Source of the DNA: Acidimicrobiia bacterium
Lineage (GTDB): Bacteria > Actinomycetota > Acidimicrobiia > Spongiisociales > UBA4744
Direction: 5' to 3'
DNA length: 32,766 nt
Assembly: GCA_024763085.1 (NCBI GenBank)
Contig: JANTGE010000006.1
Location: forward strand, 1-32,766
Shown: in pieces, positions 10,071 to 21,991 of the stretch
Numbering within the stretch: the stretch's first letter is position 1
Layout: every line of letters begins with the position of its first letter
Position numbers and translations under genes: made by a program
Notes under the pieces: model-generated
Told to the model about the DNA's origin: nothing
Seen by the model: only the letters and a program-made list of their open reading frames with translations
The model's database searches: none

Positions 10071-10103
10071 AGACGGGGCCCGGCACCGCGCCAGACCCCG
10101 TCT
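10071..10103 (-). terminator. Hairpin downstream of tmRNA, candidate terminator or processing signal
   Basis: Perfect 8-bp inverted repeat AGACGGGG...CCCCGTCT with a 17-nt loop, about 40 nt past the tmRNA 3' end. No U-tract seen. Confidence 0.35.
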
Positions 10104-10140
10104 TACGAACGGAAGTGCCGTATTGCTACGAACACGCCCC

Positions 10141-10494
10141 GGTGGAGGTGCGGGGATTCGAACCCCGGTCCTTCGAGGTTTCCTCATCGGCGTCTCCGAG
10201 CGCAGCCGACAGCGAGCTTTCGGAGCGGTGGAACTCTGTCGGCAAGTTCTCCACCGTCCTATCCGGAGTTGTCTTACCCCGTCGGTCCCGGAATCCCGAC
10301 GGGGGCACCCTGCATTGCGACGCCCGACCCTGGCGAGGCAGGTACCCACCAGGCGGACGAGCTGCGCTATTTAGGCAGCCAGTGCGAAGTTGTCTTCGGC
10401 ACCTATTGGTGTTGCCGGCTCTTTAACGAGGACTCCGGCGACCTCGGCTCGCTTCCGATGTGTCAACCCTCGAAGTCGATTCCGTATCACCCCC
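10141..10494 (-). ncRNA. ssrA: Transfer-messenger RNA (tmRNA)
   Basis: Minus strand 5' GGGGGTGATACGGAATCGACTTCG; tag ORF ending GCCGAAGACAACTTCGCACTGGCTGCCTAA (AEDNFALAA-stop); 3' T-arm GGGGTTCGAATCCCC; acceptor GGGGGTG pairs with CACCTCC. Confidence 0.95.
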
Positions 10495-10566
10495 GTGGAT
10501 TGTTGCCTCCACGATAACGCATAACGCTTCTCTGCGATTCCTCCCGAGAGCCGGTACCGTAGATCC

Positions 10567-11340
10567 ATGCCCGAACTCGACAACCCTTTCGGCACCTCAA
10601 CGCCGACCCCACCAAAGCGCGGCTTCGTCGCAATCCTGGCCACCATCCTGGCGGTGGTGTCGCTTGGCGCCAACTTCCTGCTCTTCCAGCGGCTCCAGCA
10701 GGCAACCGAAGACGTCGACATCCTCACCGACCAGGTGGTGCGGATCTCCCAGTCCGTCGCCGCCACCGAAGGCCGCTTGCAGGTGCTCGAGTCCTCCCCA
10801 GCGCCTGGCAGCTCACCGGCCGACACCGCCGGTACCGCCGGCAGCACCGGCCAGTTCCTGCCTCGCTACCAGAGCGGAGCCCCCGACGCCGCCGTCGGCC
10901 TCCAGCTCGCCCCGGTGACCGGCACCTGGTACTCCGACGGCGCCGAACACACCATCGACCCGGCCGACGGGAAAGCACGAGCCTGGATCATCTGGGCGCA
11001 CTGGTGCCCCTACTGCCAGCAGGAGCTGCCGGACGTGAAGGCATGGTACGAGCAGCATGCTTCATCGATGTCCAACATGGAGGTCGTCTCGATCACGACC
11101 TCCATCGACGAAACCAGGGGCAACCCGCTCGTGCCCTACCTGGAAACCCAGCAGTTCCCGTTCCCGGTGTTCGTTGATACCACCGGCGAACTGGCTGCGC
11201 AGTTTGGGGTTTCCGCGTTCCCATTCTGGGTCTTCACCGGACCGGACGGGGTCGTCCTCGGCCGCACCGCAGGGCTGATCGGGCCCGACCAGATGGCCGG
11301 CCTCTTCGAACAGCTCGAAGCCGAAGGCGCCAACGGCTAG
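10567..11340 (+). CDS. Membrane-anchored thioredoxin-like (TlpA/redoxin) protein
   Basis: N-terminal TM (GFVAILATILAVVSLGANFLLF), thioredoxin motif WAHWCPYCQQELP, C-terminal FGVSAFPFWVFTGPDG with the cis-Pro region. Confidence 0.85.
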   Translation: MPELDNPFGTSTPTPPKRGFVAILATILAVVSLGANFLLFQRLQQATEDVDILTDQVVRISQSVAATEGRLQVLESSPAPGSSPADTAGTAGSTGQFLPRYQSGAPDAAVGLQLAPVTGTWYSDGAEHTIDPADGKARAWIIWAHWCPYCQQELPDVKAWYEQHASSMSNMEVVSITTSIDETRGNPLVPYLETQQFPFPVFVDTTGELAAQFGVSAFPFWVFTGPDGVVLGRTAGLIGPDQMAGLFEQLEAEGANG

Positions 11341-11376
11341 GTGGTCCCCCCTGGTGAGCGAGCCACGTTTTCTGGT

Positions 11377-11433
11377 CCCCCCAGCGAGCGGAGCGAGCGT
11401 TGGGGGGAAGGCACCGCAGCGCCGCAGGCGCTG
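11377..11433. repeat. Two consecutive GC-rich hairpins between convergent genes
   Basis: Hairpin 1: CCCCCCAGCG (11377-11386) pairs with CGTTGGGGGG (11398-11407). Hairpin 2: CAGCGCC-GCA-GGCGCTG (11417-11433). Confidence 0.5.
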
Positions 11434-11487
11434 GGGTAGGGGGGTAAGGGGATCCTGGGCGCACGCAACCCGCCGGCCGGCCCCTTC

Positions 11488-11940
11488 TTACCGCCGTCCC
11501 CGATGGCGCATCGCCCGTTCCATCTCCCGCTTCTGTTCCTTCTCTCGAAGCGCCCGCCGCTTGTCGTACTGCGCTTTGCCCTTCGCCAGCCCGATCTCCA
11601 GCTTGGCGAGACCATGGTCGAAGTAGATCCGCAACGGCACGGCGGTCAGGCCGCGCTCGGCGATCTTGCCGGCAATCCGGTCGATCTCCCGTCGATGCAG
11701 CAGCAGCTTCCGGGTCCGTTCCGGGTCGTGACCACCTTCGCGGGCAAATGAGTACGGGGCTATGTGGGCCCCGATGAGCCATGCCTCACCGTCCCTGATC
11801 TGCACGTACGAGTCCTTCAGGTTGGCCTGGCCTGCCCGGAGACTCTTCACTTCGGAGCCGCGCAGTTCGAGGCCCGCTTCGAACGTTTCGAGGATCTCGT
11901 AGTCGTGCCGGGCCCGGCGGTTGACGGTGACGACCTTCAC
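11488..11940 (-). CDS. smpB: SsrA-binding protein SmpB
   Basis: NRRARHDYEILETFEAGLELRGSEVKSLRAGQANLKDSYVQI...GLAKGKAQYDKRRALREKEQKREMERAMR, classic SmpB. Confidence 0.97.
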   Translation of the reverse strand: MKVVTVNRRARHDYEILETFEAGLELRGSEVKSLRAGQANLKDSYVQIRDGEAWLIGAHIAPYSFAREGGHDPERTRKLLLHRREIDRIAGKIAERGLTAVPLRIYFDHGLAKLEIGLAKGKAQYDKRRALREKEQKREMERAMRHRGRR

Positions 11941-13127
11941 GGCAGATATTTCATCGGATTGACCGGGGTGCCGTCCTCGCGCACCTCGAAGTGCAGATGC
12001 GGACCGGTGCAGTAGCCGGTACAGCCGACGTACCCGATGACTTGGCCGAGCTCCACCTGCTGGCCGACCTTCACGATGATGCTCGACTGGTGGGCATACA
12101 GCGTCGACAATCCTCCCCCGTGGTCGATCACCGTGGCTCGCCCATAGCCTCCGTAGGTTTGGGCGAGGATCACGGTTCCGTTGGTCGCCGCCTTGATCGG
12201 CGTCCCGTAACCGACCCCGATGTCGATGCCGGTGTGCAGCTTCTTGGTGCCGAAGATCGGGTGGGTGCGGTAGCCGAACGGAGACGTCACCCGACCGTTC
12301 ACCGGCCAGGCCAGTGTCGAGGGAGCCTCGCCACCGGCGGCCTGACGGGCAGCGATCTCGGCTTTCACCTGTGCCGAGTCACGCTCGAGAGCAGTGATCT
12401 CGCCCTCGATCTCCCGGATGTCGCTGGTCACGGAGTCGAGCAGTTGTTGCTGCCGTTCCATCTCTGCTTCGGCTTCCTGCCGTTTCAGTTCGACGGCGGC
12501 CCGGTCGGCTTCGAGGCTCGCCTTCACCGCCTCCAGGTCGACGAGGATCTGCTCGGCCTCCGCTTTGCGGGCCAGCACCGCGGTGCGTTGTCGCTCTTCC
12601 AGCCCGCGGAGCCCCTCGAGGTTGTTGACGAGCACGGCGCTCGACGCCATCACCTCCTGGGCGTAGGAAACGCCCAACGCGGCCTCGGAGACGTCGCTTG
12701 CACCCAGCACTACCGTCTCCAACCCGGGCAGCCCCTGCATGTACATCTCGACAGCCCGCTCCTGAATCTGATCGCGGGTGGACAGGATCGACGACCGGGT
12801 TTCGGCAAGCTGCAACTCGAGTCCCGCAACCTCATCCTCGATTCGGGCGAGCTCGGCCTCCTGATCGGCAATGCGTGCTTCGGCTTCGGCGACCCTCGCC
12901 GACGCGGCCTCGAGCTCGCTTCTGATGGCGGCGAGGCGCTCCTGGGCGGCGGCGAGCTCCTTCTGGACAGCGGTACGTTCGCCCTTCTGCCGGGCGATCT
13001 GCGCATTGAGATCGGCGATCTCCTGCTCGATCCGACTCAGCCGTTCCTCCGGGCTCTCGTCGGCTGCCACAGGTGCCGTCATGAAGATGACGGTGAGCAC
13101 GAGCAGAGCGGCGCCGACACGTCTCAT
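11937..13127 (-). CDS. M23 (LytM) peptidase with N-terminal coiled coil, EnvC-like murein hydrolase activator
   Basis: Signal peptide, long coiled coil, then HTGIDIGVGYGTPIKAATNGTV...GPHLHFEVREDGTPVNP with HxxxD and HLH. Lies directly downstream of ftsX. Confidence 0.9.
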   Translation of the reverse strand: MRRVGAALLVLTVIFMTAPVAADESPEERLSRIEQEIADLNAQIARQKGERTAVQKELAAAQERLAAIRSELEAASARVAEAEARIADQEAELARIEDEVAGLELQLAETRSSILSTRDQIQERAVEMYMQGLPGLETVVLGASDVSEAALGVSYAQEVMASSAVLVNNLEGLRGLEERQRTAVLARKAEAEQILVDLEAVKASLEADRAAVELKRQEAEAEMERQQQLLDSVTSDIREIEGEITALERDSAQVKAEIAARQAAGGEAPSTLAWPVNGRVTSPFGYRTHPIFGTKKLHTGIDIGVGYGTPIKAATNGTVILAQTYGGYGRATVIDHGGGLSTLYAHQSSIIVKVGQQVELGQVIGYVGCTGYCTGPHLHFEVREDGTPVNPMKYLP

Positions 13128-13128
13128 C

Positions 13129-14004
13129 TCATACCTTCAAGAATCGACGGACTCCCATGGCGCTGCCGGCGATACCGGCGAGCGCCCCGAACAGCAGGAT
13201 GGCGATGCTCCACTGGACCATGAACGCGTCCGGAACCGAGAGCCTGATCAGGAACTCGTCGGGCGCGTTGGACGACACATACCCTTCGGCCAGCCAGATG
13301 GCAGCGACAGCGAGCCCGGCACCGACGAGTCCCTGCACCATGCCTTCGAGCAAAAACGGTATCCGAATGAACCAATTGGAGGCGCCGACGAGACGCATCA
13401 CCGCCACCTCGTCTCGGCGAGCGTAGATCGCCATCCTGATCGTGTTGGCGATGAGCACGACCGACGCGATGCCGAGGAGAACGGCCAGCCCGATACCGAG
13501 CCAGTTGAGGGCCCTCGTCACCGACGTCAACTGGTCGAACCGCTCACCGGCGGTAACGACCTTCCGAACCGCCGGGTTGTCGATCAGCCGGAACGTCACA
13601 TCTTTGTAGGTGGAGACGTCTTTCAGTTTGATCCGGATCGACGCCGGCAGAATCGAAGGGTCGACGTCTTCGAGAATGGCCGGCTGGTCGGCGAACATCT
13701 GCGAGAACTCTTCGAAGGCACACTGCTTGTCGCAGTAGGAGGTCTCCTGGACTTCGTCCCAGCTTTCGATCTCCGACTGGAGGCCGAGCTGCGTCTCCAG
13801 CGGCACGTCGTCTTTGAGGAACACGATGACGTGCACGCCCTCCTGCCATCGCGAGGTGTTCACCTTGACCAACTCGTTGAGGACCAACGCGCCGAACACC
13901 AGCGTGAGCGAGATGAACACCGCCACCACCGCGGCGGTCACGACCAGCAGGTTGCGGCGGAGGCCCTTGAGTGCCTGGGAGACGAGGTAGGTGGCCCGCC
14001 GCAT
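13129..14004 (-). CDS. ftsX: Cell division protein FtsX
   Basis: [33 protein letters not shown]... with an FtsX extracellular loop containing two Cys and a C-terminal permease domain. Adjacent to ftsE (TGATG overlap). Confidence 0.95.
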   Translation of the reverse strand: MRRATYLVSQALKGLRRNLLVVTAAVVAVFISLTLVFGALVLNELVKVNTSRWQEGVHVIVFLKDDVPLETQLGLQSEIESWDEVQETSYCDKQCAFEEFSQMFADQPAILEDVDPSILPASIRIKLKDVSTYKDVTFRLIDNPAVRKVVTAGERFDQLTSVTRALNWLGIGLAVLLGIASVVLIANTIRMAIYARRDEVAVMRLVGASNWFIRIPFLLEGMVQGLVGAGLAVAAIWLAEGYVSSNAPDEFLIRLSVPDAFMVQWSIAILLFGALAGIAGSAMGVRRFLKV

Positions 14005-14696
14005 CAGAGTTCCTCGATGCTCTCGTAGGTGCCGCGAGTTTCGTCCCGCACCACCTTGCCGCGCTCGAGCTGGACTACCCGCCGCCGCATCGCGTCGACG
14101 ATCGCATGGTCGTGGGTGGCCATCAGTACGGTGGTACCGGTGCGGTTGATGCGGTCGAGAACCCGCATGATGCCGACCGAGGTGGCCGGATCCAGGTTGC
14201 CGGTCGGCTCATCGGCCAGCAGGATCGGCGGACGATTGACGAAGGCGCGAGCAACCGACACCCGTTGCTGCTCTCCTCCGGAGAGCTGACGTGGATAGCG
14301 GTCGCCCTTGGTGGTCAAACCCACGAGTTCGAGCACCTGCTGGACCTGACGTTGGATGACCGACTGTGGACGTCCCAACACTTCCAGGGCGAACGCCACA
14401 TTCTCGGCCACGGTCTGGTTGGGCAACAGCTTGTAGTCCTGGAACACCGTGCCGACCGAGCGTCGGAGATGGGGAACCTTCCAACCGGGCATCTTGGTGA
14501 TGTCTTTGCCGGCGACCCATATCTTGCCCCGGGTGACCCTTTCTTCGCGCAGAAGCAGCCGGATCAGGGTGGACTTTCCCGATCCTGACGGGCCGACCAG
14601 GAACACGAACTCGCCCTTCTTGACGTCGAGGTCGACGTCGCGCAGCGCGACCGTGCCCCCTTCATAGACTTTGGTAACACCTTCGAGAAGAATCAT
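14004..14696 (-). CDS. ftsE: Cell division ATP-binding protein FtsE
   Basis: [77 protein letters not shown]. Confidence 0.95.
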   Translation of the reverse strand: MILLEGVTKVYEGGTVALRDVDLDVKKGEFVFLVGPSGSGKSTLIRLLLREERVTRGKIWVAGKDITKMPGWKVPHLRRSVGTVFQDYKLLPNQTVAENVAFALEVLGRPQSVIQRQVQQVLELVGLTTKGDRYPRQLSGGEQQRVSVARAFVNRPPILLADEPTGNLDPATSVGIMRVLDRINRTGTTVLMATHDHAIVDAMRRRVVQLERGKVVRDETRGTYESIEEL

Positions 14697-14790
14697 GGAC
14701 CACTCGTTTCGGCGGCGGGTCGAACCATAGGCAACACCTCCGGCCCCGTACTCCGCGCCAGGCGGCAGGTTACCAGGCGCTTACCGCCAA

Positions 14791-15907
14791 TCATGCATCC
14801 GCCTGCTCTTTCCGCTCCCGTCGCCACTGCAGGTACGACTCGACGAACGGATCGAGGTCCCCGTCCAGCACCCCTTGGACATTGCCGACCTCCAGACCGG
14901 TCCGCAGATCCTTCACCATCTGATAAGGCTGCAGCACATACGAACGGATCTGCCGGCCCCATGCTGCGGCTTCCTGGTCGCCGCGAATCTCGTCGAGGTG
15001 GTCCTGCTGCTCTTGCCGTTTCGCCTCCGCCAGCCGGGCCCGGAGTATCGCCATGGCACGGTTGCGGTTTTGCAACTGGGACCGCTCGGCCTGGCATACC
15101 ACCACGATGCCCGTGGGTAGGTGCGTCAACCGGACCGCCGAATCCGTCACGTTGACGTGCTGGCCGCCGGCTCCCGACGACCGGAACGTCTCGATCTTCA
15201 ATTCGTCCCGGCTGATGTCGACTGCTTCCTCCTGGACTTCCGGGATCACATCCACGCCGGCAAACGACGTGTGACGCCGATGCGCGGCGTCGAACGGACT
15301 GATCCGAACGAGGCGATGGACGCCCCGTTCCCCCTCGAGCACCCCGTAGGCATGGTCCCCTTTGACGGTGAGCGTTGCCGACTTGATGCCTGCCTCGTCG
15401 CCCGGGGTCACCTCGTCGACTTCGACCGCAAAGCCTTTCCGTTCCAGATACCGCAGGTACATGCGCAGCATCATCTCGGCCCAATCCTGCGCGTCGACAC
15501 CTCCGGCACCGGCATGCACGCTGAAGATGGCCGGAAGGTCGTCGTACTCGCCGAAGAACAGCGACTCGGTCTCCAGTGCCGCCAAGTCCCGTTCGGCCTG
15601 CATCAGCATCTGCGCGACTTCCTCCGCTACCGCCTCGTCGGCCTCCTCCTCGGCGAGGCCCAGCAACACCTCGGCGTCGTCGAGGGTGGAGGTGAGCCTG
15701 TCTACCTGAGCGAGGAGCTGCTCGTACCGGGCCAGTGTCCGGTTCACCTCGGCAGCCTTCTGGGCGTCCGCCCACAGATCGGGTGACGAAGCCTTCTCCC
15801 TTAGTTTGGGAAGCTCCTCGGCTTTTGCGTCGAGGTCAAAGGAACCTCCGGGCGTCGTCGAGACGGGCGCGAAGTTCACTCAAGAGGGCTCGAGGGTCGA
15901 TATCCAT
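14791..15907 (-). CDS. prfB: Peptide chain release factor 2, expressed through programmed +1 frameshift
   Basis: RF2 motif GGQHVNVTDSAVRLTHLPTG. The 0-frame ORF from ATG 15907 (MDIDPRALLSELRARLDDARRFL) stops at TGA 15838-15836 within GGAGG-TTC-CTT-TGA-C; the +1 frame continues DLDAKAEELPKLREKASSPDLW. Confidence 0.95.
15835..15849 (-). promoter_or_regulatory. prfB programmed +1 frameshift signal
   Basis: Minus-strand GGAGGTTCCTTTGAC: SD-like GGAGG, 3-nt spacer TTC, slippery CUU, in-frame UGA, then C. Same layout as the canonical prfB site. Confidence 0.93.
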
Positions 15908-15935
15908 AGAGGCGGGATGGTAGCCGAGCGGAAGT

Positions 15936-16068
15936 ACTGAGTTCTGGGTTCTGAGTCATCAGTCGTGGGGGAAACGTGCGGCACACTGCGCTGGTGACCG
16001 GTTCGTTCAGCGCGACGACGCCTCCTACTCAGAACCCAAAACCCAAAACCCAAAACCCAAAACCCGAC
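15936..16068. repeat. Heptamer repeat arrays in inverted orientation between secA and prfB
   Basis: Left: ACTGAGT TCTGGGT TCTGAGT CATCAGT (15936-15963). Right: ACTCAGA (ACCCAAA)x4 ACCCGAC (16027-16068). GGGTTCTGAGT pairs with ACTCAGAACCC. Confidence 0.8.
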
Positions 16069-16078
16069 ACTCGAGCCG

Positions 16079-18715
<2,637 letters not shown>

Positions 18716-18753
18716 GGCGTCACCATCTTATCCCTCCGCACGAATTCGGTGAA

Positions 18754-20103
18754 TCACACCGTCGTGACGATGACCCCGGCTTGCTCCAACAGTGCCGGCG
18801 GATCGACACCGGCCTGTTCGGGCAGTACCTGGTCGACGACCTCTTGGTCTTCGAGGGACCACGGGACCGGATGGTCCGGATAGGAGCCATCGGCCATGCG
18901 CACCAAGACGACGTCGGGTAGATCTCCGGCTGCCTCCGCAGGCTTGGTCACCATCGCGGTGGATCCATCCCCGAGGGTGAGGAGCGAACCGGGCGGATAG
19001 ACACCGACCATCTCGATGAAAGCACGGACGAAGTCCGGGTCGTACATACTGCCGGCTCCGTTGAGGAGTACGTGGAGCGCCCGGTTGGGCGTCTCGGCGC
19101 GCCGGTACGATCGACGGGTCGTGATCGCGTCGTAGGTGTCCGAGGTGGCGACCAGTCGGCTGTAGAAGTGCAGGTCGCGTTCGCGACGCCCCGCAGCCGG
19201 ATATCCGGCGCCGTCGTAGCGAGCATGGTGCTCGAAGGCGACAGTGGCGGCGATCTCCTGGTACGGCGCCGACGCGGCGAGGATGGCTGCCGCCCCCTCT
19301 TGTGGATGGAGTTTGATCTGACGCCACTGGGCAGGGTCGAGCCTGCCAGGGAACTGAAGGATGGACGGCTCCACTCTGACCTTGCCGATGTCATGGAGTA
19401 GGGCACCCATGGCGAGGGGAGCCATCTGATCGTCGGGCAGGGAGATGAGCCGACCCAGAGCGATGGACAGAATGCACACGTTCACCGAGTGGAAGAACGT
19501 GTACTCGTCGTGGCTCTTCATTGTCGACAACAGCAGCGCCGCCGACGGCTGCGAGATCGTCTGCTCGACGAGCTGCTCGACTGCCCAGGCGGCTCCACTC
19601 AAGTCGAAGTCGTCCCCGGACTCGATCGACGCGGCCATGCCTCGAAGCACGTCGAGCGAGCGTCCATACGAACGTCGCAGGCCGCCACTCTTGGCTGTTT
19701 CGAGCTCAGATCTCGAGAAGGGCGACTCGTTGAGACGAATGGTCCGTTCAGCAGGAACGTCACCGCTCAGCCCGGCGACGAACGCGCCGAGGTCGGCAAC
19801 ATCACCACCGGAGATCGGAGACGTGAGCGTGATCGATTCGATCCCCCGCGACTGCATCGTTCTCAGCAGAGCGCTGAACTCGAGCGACGCATGTGGCAGC
19901 AGCCGTCGCCCCAGATAGATGGAGTCACCGAGAAACGTGATCACCGCTTCGCCATCTCCCTCGGAGGCCAGCTTCTCGAGGGAGGCTTCGCCGTGGAGCA
20001 GGGCCTCCCCGACGGACGGGTGTCCAGTCGGGTACAGGCTCATCTGTCTGGCGAGCGCCTGCAGATCACGCAGCGCTGCCCTCGCTTCGAGTTCCGAGTT
20101 CAT
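18754..20103 (-). CDS. HD-GYP domain phosphodiesterase with an unassigned N-terminal domain
   Basis: LLHDIGKVRVEPSIL ... FEHHARYDGAGYPAAG ... LVATSDTYDAITTRRSYR, i.e. HD-GYP signature residues. Confidence 0.9.
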   Translation of the reverse strand: MNSELEARAALRDLQALARQMSLYPTGHPSVGEALLHGEASLEKLASEGDGEAVITFLGDSIYLGRRLLPHASLEFSALLRTMQSRGIESITLTSPISGGDVADLGAFVAGLSGDVPAERTIRLNESPFSRSELETAKSGGLRRSYGRSLDVLRGMAASIESGDDFDLSGAAWAVEQLVEQTISQPSAALLLSTMKSHDEYTFFHSVNVCILSIALGRLISLPDDQMAPLAMGALLHDIGKVRVEPSILQFPGRLDPAQWRQIKLHPQEGAAAILAASAPYQEIAATVAFEHHARYDGAGYPAAGRRERDLHFYSRLVATSDTYDAITTRRSYRRAETPNRALHVLLNGAGSMYDPDFVRAFIEMVGVYPPGSLLTLGDGSTAMVTKPAEAAGDLPDVVLVRMADGSYPDHPVPWSLEDQEVVDQVLPEQAGVDPPALLEQAGVIVTTV

Positions 20104-21989
20104 GTCATGCCTCCGAGAGCTTGCCTGGCCACAGTACGCAACGCCCGCTTCCGTGCCGACAGCACAAACCGTTTGCCGGCAAGCTCCTCGAGCGCACGAC
20201 GGGCGTCTTCACCGCCGCGGTCCGCGAGGTGACGGACGACTTCTTCGTGTTCCTCGGTCCGCATGGACGATCCGAGCGCATCGATGAGGTGCTGCTCGGC
20301 TGCCGGCGACTCGTTGACTGCCAACAGGCCGATGGCGGTACGCCGTACGGTCCCGTGCTCGTCCTGCAACGCAGCGCCCAACGCATCGACGGCACCCTTC
20401 GGAGCGAGCGACGCGAGGCCCCTCAAGGCTTCGACCCGGACCCGATGATCCCCATGGTCGACGAGCCTCCGGAGCGCCTCGACGGCCTCTGGGCGGCCGG
20501 AAGAGCGCAACACAGCCGCAAGATTGCGGGTCACGAACCAGCGTTCGTCGTCCAGAGCCGACAGAAACGGAGCCGGGTCTTGCCGGGCCACGTCGCCGGC
20601 GACCTCGACGAGCACTCGGCGACGAAGCCGGTCCTGCTCGCCGGCGAGCATGCCGATGACTCCGCCCGGGTTATAGACGGCCAGCCCCTCCAGCAGCCGC
20701 CGCGCCGCAGGCGAGCCGTCACTCGCGGTCGCCTCATCGAGCAGCACGGCCATCACATCGAGCGACGCGGCCGAACGGAGCGCTTCCGCCACTTCGCCGG
20801 CGCGCTCCGTTGGGAACGTTGGTCGATCGGTGACGCTGTGCATCCATAGCTCGGCACGCCTGAACCGACGTTGACGAATGTTCGAAGCAACCTTGCCGGT
20901 GAGCAATCGCATCAGCCGGCGGAATCGGTCGTTTCGATCCTCGACAGCGAGCAGCGAACGGAAGGTATCCAATGTCGTATAGAAGAACCGCCGAGGATCC
21001 GGGATTTGCGCGGTCAGCTCCGGATACGGCGCGGCTTTCTCTCCGGCACCGGCCACCTCGAGACGCTCTTGCACTCGGGCGGCCACTGCCTGGACCGCAC
21101 CCGTCGCCCCTGCATCTTCGGCGTCGAGGAGCCGGATCAGCTCTTCCGGGCGGTGGTCCGTCTGGTCGGTCGCGATACGGGCGTAATCGAGCAGGAGTGC
21201 GAACCCTCGGGAGTCGAGCCGCGGAGCTATGCGCGCCAGCTCGTGACCTGCGAACTGGTCCAGAAACAGCCGATCGAGCTCATCGTCGTGCGCTCCGAGG
21301 AACAGTTCCAGTGACGGCACCCGGTACTCGTCTTCGAACTCGAAGAAGGCATCCACGAAGACGCGCACGACCTCTTCACGGGCATCGATGTCTCCCGGGT
21401 CCACGGCCCCGTAGACCGCACGGAACCGCTCATGGAAAAGCTCGGCAACCCTGGCTGGATCTCCGCCTGCTTCCTCGATGATCCCCTCGGCAAGACCCTT
21501 GGGATCCTCAACGAAGTGCAGCACCTCGACCACCGAGGCGTCTCGCTCCGGTTGCTCCTCCGTCTCGGCCACCGTGAGCGGCGGTCGGCTCACGACGGCA
21601 ATCGAGCTCACGCCATCTTTGAGGAGCATGGCGTGGATGCCGCCCTCGGCGACCGCCTCGTCACGGTCCATGGCGAGCGTACCCATGAATTTCGCGACAT
21701 CTCGGTCGGTCGGCGGGTCGACCAGCCCGATGGTGGCGATGTTGTGAATGAAGCATCGCTGGGCGAATCGCCCGGCTGCTTCCCCTTGAGCCTCGACCTC
21801 TCGATCGTCCAGCAGAAAGAACCCTGGACCGACGTCGAGCCAAATCGCCTCGATACCCGCGGCGTTACGCAACGACTCTGCGATCCGGTGGAAAGCAGGC
21901 TGTGCCTCCGGGTCCGGATACAGATTATGGACCGTCCAGGCGCCGGCAAGCGCCTCCACGACGGCCACTGCGGTTGCGTCTTCGACCAT
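20100..21989 (-). CDS. HEAT-repeat protein with an N-terminal domain resembling that of the adjacent HD-GYP protein
   Basis: C-terminal helical repeats (AVEALRRLVDHGDHRVRVEALRGLASLAPKGAVDALGAALQDEHGTVRRTAIGLLA). ATGA overlap with the HD-GYP gene. Confidence 0.75.
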   Translation of the reverse strand: MVEDATAVAVVEALAGAWTVHNLYPDPEAQPAFHRIAESLRNAAGIEAIWLDVGPGFFLLDDREVEAQGEAAGRFAQRCFIHNIATIGLVDPPTDRDVAKFMGTLAMDRDEAVAEGGIHAMLLKDGVSSIAVVSRPPLTVAETEEQPERDASVVEVLHFVEDPKGLAEGIIEEAGGDPARVAELFHERFRAVYGAVDPGDIDAREEVVRVFVDAFFEFEDEYRVPSLELFLGAHDDELDRLFLDQFAGHELARIAPRLDSRGFALLLDYARIATDQTDHRPEELIRLLDAEDAGATGAVQAVAARVQERLEVAGAGEKAAPYPELTAQIPDPRRFFYTTLDTFRSLLAVEDRNDRFRRLMRLLTGKVASNIRQRRFRRAELWMHSVTDRPTFPTERAGEVAEALRSAASLDVMAVLLDEATASDGSPAARRLLEGLAVYNPGGVIGMLAGEQDRLRRRVLVEVAGDVARQDPAPFLSALDDERWFVTRNLAAVLRSSGRPEAVEALRRLVDHGDHRVRVEALRGLASLAPKGAVDALGAALQDEHGTVRRTAIGLLAVNESPAAEQHLIDALGSSMRTEEHEEVVRHLADRGGEDARRALEELAGKRFVLSARKRALRTVARQALGGMT

Positions 21990-21991
21990 GG

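Noticed and set aside
9789-10517. 242-aa plus-strand ORF
   Set aside because: Runs antisense through the tmRNA gene and a small minus-strand ORF; no credible protein features.
10371-10847. 158-aa minus-strand ORF ending in AEDNFALAA
   Set aside because: Its C-terminus is the tmRNA tag reading frame; the upstream part is antisense to the thioredoxin-like gene. Not a protein-coding gene.
16033-16065. AAAACCC repeat resembling a telomere repeat
   Set aside because: Only five CCC units, intergenic, and part of a heptamer family with inverted partners; nothing indicates a chromosome end.
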